Assembly: GCA_002479145.1 (NCBI GenBank)
Contig: DLLX01000052.1
Coordinates: forward strand, 21,749-31,039
Length of the DNA: 9,291 nt
DNA from: Prevotella sp. UBA7551
GTDB lineage: Bacteria; Bacteroidota; Bacteroidia; Bacteroidales; Bacteroidaceae
Reading direction: 5' to 3'
A model generated the notes under the pieces. That model was not told where the DNA came from. It saw only the letters and a program-made list of their open reading frames with translations, and did no database searches. Shown one piece after another: positions 7,279 to 9,291 of this stretch (the first letter of the stretch is position 1; each line of letters opens with the position of its first letter). A program made the position numbers and the translations under genes.

Positions 7279-7344
7279 ATTTTTAAATTAAAAATGGAAG
7301 AAAAATAAATTAAAAATATCAGATTTTTAATTTAAAAATCTGCG
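7279..7344. repeat. three AT-rich 22-base units, two palindromic
   Basis: The octamer TTAAAAAT occurs at 7288, 7310 and 7332, exactly 22 bases apart, about two helical turns. It sits at the same place in three consecutive 22-base units (7279-7300, 7301-7322, 7323-7344). The first unit contains a perfect palindrome, ATTTTTAA-A-TTAAAAAT (7279-7295). The third lies in a longer one, with arms AGATTTTTAA (7321-7330) and TTAAAAATCT (7332-7341) about a single T. The middle unit keeps only the right half. The layout resembles a row of dimeric regulator sites, or a DNA-bending tract. No matching regulator gene is in the window. Low-complexity AT sequence makes chance similarity more likely than the same pattern in mixed sequence would be. 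Confidence 0.6.
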
Positions 7345-7539
7345 CCATATAGATTCTCTTACAGCGTAATACACCTGCCTTGTCCACCCGAAAACAATTC
7401 TGCTGTCAACGCATTCCAACTTTGTGATGTAGAACCAAGCCACGCAACGAGCTGCTGCATAGCAGCACAAAAAACAGGATGATCATCACATTCCCTCACT
7501 TATCCCGCAAAAGCCATCCCCCATCTGGCAAAAAATGCC

Positions 7540-7547
7540 TAACTTTG
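7540..7547 (+). promoter_or_regulatory. -7 promoter box for the epimerase-like gene and MATE gene
   Basis: TAACTTTG is a full match to the Bacteroidetes -7 box and is followed by CAT, as in the divergent promoter at 7084. No TTTG-like -33 element lies 19-21 bases upstream. Transcription would begin near 7553-7556, leaving a leader of about 20 bases before ATG 7573. Confidence 0.5.
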
Positions 7548-7572
7548 CATATAGAAAACTATCATCACGCAC

Positions 7573-8706
7573 ATGGAGATATGTATTGTTTCGGGCGCAC
7601 GCCCCAACTTTATTAAGGTCGCCCCACTGATTCGCCGAATGGACAACCTGCGACAGTCGGGCAGTTCCATCCGCTATTCACTCGTCTATACGGGCTGCAA
7701 AAACGACCCAACGCTGGAGGGAACGCTCTTCGATGACCTCAGCATACACCGTCCCGACGTGTACTTGGGTGCGGATTGCGAGAGCCTCAACGAACTTACG
7801 GGACAGGTGATGTCGCGTTTCGAGGTCTATCTGCAGCAGTATCCCACCGATGCGGTGGTGGTAGTGGACGATCTTGCCTCGACAATGGCCACTGCCATCG
7901 TAACCAAGAAGCAAGGCATCCTGCTGGCGCACATAGCGGCAGGTACACGTTCCTTCGACATCAACATGCCGAAGGAAATCAACCGTCTTGTCATTGACGG
8001 ACTCTCCGACCTGCTTTTCACCGCAGGCATCAGCAACAACAGCATCGCCAACCGCGAAGGAGCAGAGCTGTCGAAGGTCTACATGGTGGGCAACATTCTC
8101 ATCGACAACCTCCGCTTCTGCCGGCAACGCTTCGAGGACGCAGGCAAAGATTTGGTGAAGAGCCCCACCTTCCCAACCATCAAGGACGGGAAGTACCTCG
8201 TCCTGACGCTCAACCGCAAGCAGCTCCTCGCCAATGAGGAGAAGATGGAGGCGTTGCTGCAAGCCATCGACGCCGAAGCCACAAGCATGGACACCACCGT
8301 CATCGCACCGTTGCGAAGCCGTGCACAGGAGACCGTGGCGCAGATAGCCAGCAAAAGAAACCTGAAGGCACTGCGGCTGACCCGCCCACTGGACTATCTG
8401 GAGTTCGGATTTCTCACCGCCCACGCCCATGGCATCATCACAGACTCGGGCAATGTGGCCGAGGAAGCCACGTTCAACGGCGTTCCTTGCATCACCCTAA
8501 ACAGCTACACGGAGCATATTGAGACCGTGAAGGTAGGCACCAATGTGCTCGTGGGCGAGAATCCCGACCTGCTTCGAACAGCACTGGGCGACCTGTTGCA
8601 GGACAAATGGAAGAAGGCTGCCATCCCCGAACGATGGGACGGACGGACGGCGGAGCGCATCGTAAGCACCATCATCGACCAGATCCAGAAGCAAGAGGAG
8701 GCGTAA
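7573..8706 (+). CDS. divergent WecB-like UDP-GlcNAc 2-epimerase family protein
   Basis: The family has a GT-B fold, and classical members interconvert UDP-GlcNAc and UDP-ManNAc for surface polysaccharide synthesis. The 377 residues are full length, and the framework is clear: SGARPNFIKVAPL (7-19, with Arg10), LFDDLSIHRPDVYLG (52-66), SFDINMPKEINRLVIDGLSD (127-146), VGNILIDNL (172-180), PLDYLEF (272-278), TDSGNVAEEATFNGVPC (290-306) and VGTNVLVG (321-328). Several catalytic or conserved positions differ. The usual HVEAG is HIAAG (Glu to Ala122), MPEEINR is MPKEINR (Glu to Lys134), TLHRPEN is TLNRKQL (His to Asn214), TGQH is TGCK (40-43), and DSGG is DSGN. Asp100 (VDD for VGD) seems kept. The frame shows no decay, so it is probably a functional but altered enzyme or a binding protein. 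A MATE gene follows after 10 bases. Confidence 0.8.
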   Translation: MEICIVSGARPNFIKVAPLIRRMDNLRQSGSSIRYSLVYTGCKNDPTLEGTLFDDLSIHRPDVYLGADCESLNELTGQVMSRFEVYLQQYPTDAVVVVDDLASTMATAIVTKKQGILLAHIAAGTRSFDINMPKEINRLVIDGLSDLLFTAGISNNSIANREGAELSKVYMVGNILIDNLRFCRQRFEDAGKDLVKSPTFPTIKDGKYLVLTLNRKQLLANEEKMEALLQAIDAEATSMDTTVIAPLRSRAQETVAQIASKRNLKALRLTRPLDYLEFGFLTAHAHGIITDSGNVAEEATFNGVPCITLNSYTEHIETVKVGTNVLVGENPDLLRTALGDLLQDKWKKAAIPERWDGRTAERIVSTIIDQIQKQEEA

Positions 8707-8716
8707 GGAAGCGGGC

Positions 8717-9291
8717 ATGCACGGGAATAAGGACAACTACGACTACTTGATTTCGGCCCCCATCCACAGGGTGATACCCGCAATGGCCGTGCCTACTATC
8801 GTAAGCATGTTGGTGACCAGCCTGTATAACATCGCCGACACATACTTCGTGGGGCAACTCGACACCGTTTCCACGGCGGCTGTCGGTGTGGTTTTCCCCC
8901 TTATGTTTTTCATGCAAGCCTTCGGGTTCTTCTTCGGACACGGCTCTGGCAACTATATCTCACGCGAATTGGGAGCGCGCCGCCACGGCAACGCACACCG
9001 CATGGCTGCCGATGGCTTCTTTCTCTCACTCTTCACAGGGGTGTTTCTCATGACTTTGGGCTTTGTCTTTCTTCGCCCACTGGCCTTGTTGCTCGGCTCC
9101 ACACCCACTATCCTCCCCCTGACAGAGCGGTATCTCTCCATCTCACTGTTAGGCATACCCTTTCTGATGTCGTCGCTGACGCTAAACAACCAGCTTCGAT
9201 TGCAAGGAAACGCCGCCTTTGCCATGGTGGGAATAGTGACTGGAGCGGTGCTTAACGTCATATTGGATCCCATTTTCATCTTCCTTCTCGA
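8717..9291 (+). CDS. MATE family efflux transporter, N-terminal part
   Basis: The frame starts at ATG 8717, is preceded by AAGGAAG 8705-8711, and stays open to the window end, giving 191 residues of a protein that usually has about 440-460. The sequence is that of a MATE (MepA/NorM-type) inner-membrane exporter, which expels cationic compounds using a sodium or proton gradient. Recognisable parts are PAMAVPTIVSMLVTSLYN (21-38) as the first membrane helix, IADTYFVGQL (39-48), AAVGVVFPLMF (54-64), GFFFGHGSGNYISRELGA (70-87) as the conserved loop after helix 2, and LNVILDPIFIF (179-189). Four to five further hydrophobic stretches are present. The 10-base gap to the epimerase-like gene suggests co-transcription. 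The substrate cannot be read from the sequence; the C-terminal half is outside the window. Confidence 0.93.
   Translation, partial: MHGNKDNYDYLISAPIHRVIPAMAVPTIVSMLVTSLYNIADTYFVGQLDTVSTAAVGVVFPLMFFMQAFGFFFGHGSGNYISRELGARRHGNAHRMAADGFFLSLFTGVFLMTLGFVFLRPLALLLGSTPTILPLTERYLSISLLGIPFLMSSLTLNNQLRLQGNAAFAMVGIVTGAVLNVILDPIFIFLL

Larger units (their letters stand above)
7032..7572. other. 541-base divergent spacer
   Basis: The spacer separates the thioesterase gene from the epimerase-like gene. It carries one promoter at each end and a three-unit AT-rich repeat in the middle (7279-7344). Bases 7109-7278 and 7345-7450 show no gene, RNA structure or repeat that I recognise. A short perfect hairpin, GCTGCT 7451-7456 with AGCAGC 7461-7466 and a GCAT loop, lies 74 bases before the right-hand -7 box; an A-rich stretch follows it on the plus strand, so it is not a usual plus-strand terminator. 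A second possible -7 box, CAACTTTG at 7417-7424, differs from the consensus at its first base. Confidence 0.5.

Noticed and set aside
7279..7344. The 22-base units as a CRISPR array
   Set aside because: The units are contiguous with no unique spacers, are only partly similar and almost purely A/T, and there are no cas genes in view.
7451..7466. GCTGCT-GCAT-AGCAGC hairpin as an intrinsic terminator
   Set aside because: The stem is only six pairs and has no T-run after it on either strand; on the plus strand it lies upstream of a promoter, not after a gene.
7678..8430. Minus-strand open frame of 250 codons inside the epimerase-like gene
   Set aside because: The plus-strand gene has a promoter, intact family framework and full length. 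The antisense product shows no domain and is valine- and histidine-rich, as expected for a shadow frame.
7573..8706. Epimerase-like gene as a pseudogene because its catalytic residues differ
   Set aside because: The frame is uninterrupted, of normal length, has a good promoter, and keeps structural and nucleotide-binding motifs, so selection seems to maintain it.

Overview
The window looks like ordinary core chromosome of a Bacteroidales bacterium, most likely Prevotella or a close relative. Three things point there: protein sequences of Bacteroidetes type, promoter elements resembling the Bacteroidetes -7 box TAnnTTTG (with TTTG about 20 bases upstream), and translation starts that mostly lack a Shine-Dalgarno sequence. 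Coding DNA is moderately GC-rich and the spacers are AT-rich. I cannot name a species from the sequence.

Left part (1-2093): the 3' end of an unrecognised small-domain protein, then murB (cell-wall precursor synthesis), then a PhnP-like metallo-beta-lactamase-fold phosphodiesterase whose ATG overlaps the murB stop codon. A candidate terminator follows, in a 445-base spacer that ends in the recJ promoter region.

Middle (2539-6167): recJ and recQ form a tight two-gene unit with a 5-base gap. The exonuclease and helicase of the RecF-type gap and fork repair route are therefore made together. recQ appears to start at TTG, and its domain order differs from E. coli RecQ: the cysteine cluster lies very near the C-terminus and there is no HRDC domain.

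Right part (6258-9291): an acyl-ACP thioesterase on the minus strand converges on recQ and diverges from a two-gene plus-strand unit. That unit is a divergent relative of the non-hydrolysing UDP-GlcNAc 2-epimerase, followed by a MATE efflux transporter cut by the window end. The 541-base divergent spacer holds two opposed promoters with the identical 11-mer TAACTTTGCAT. Midway between them are three AT-rich units at exact 22-base spacing, two of them perfect palindromes.

No mobile element, CRISPR array, tRNA or rRNA is visible, and no clearly new multi-gene system. The two points most worth following are the epimerase-like protein with several catalytic-site positions replaced, and the 22-base AT-rich repeat array.
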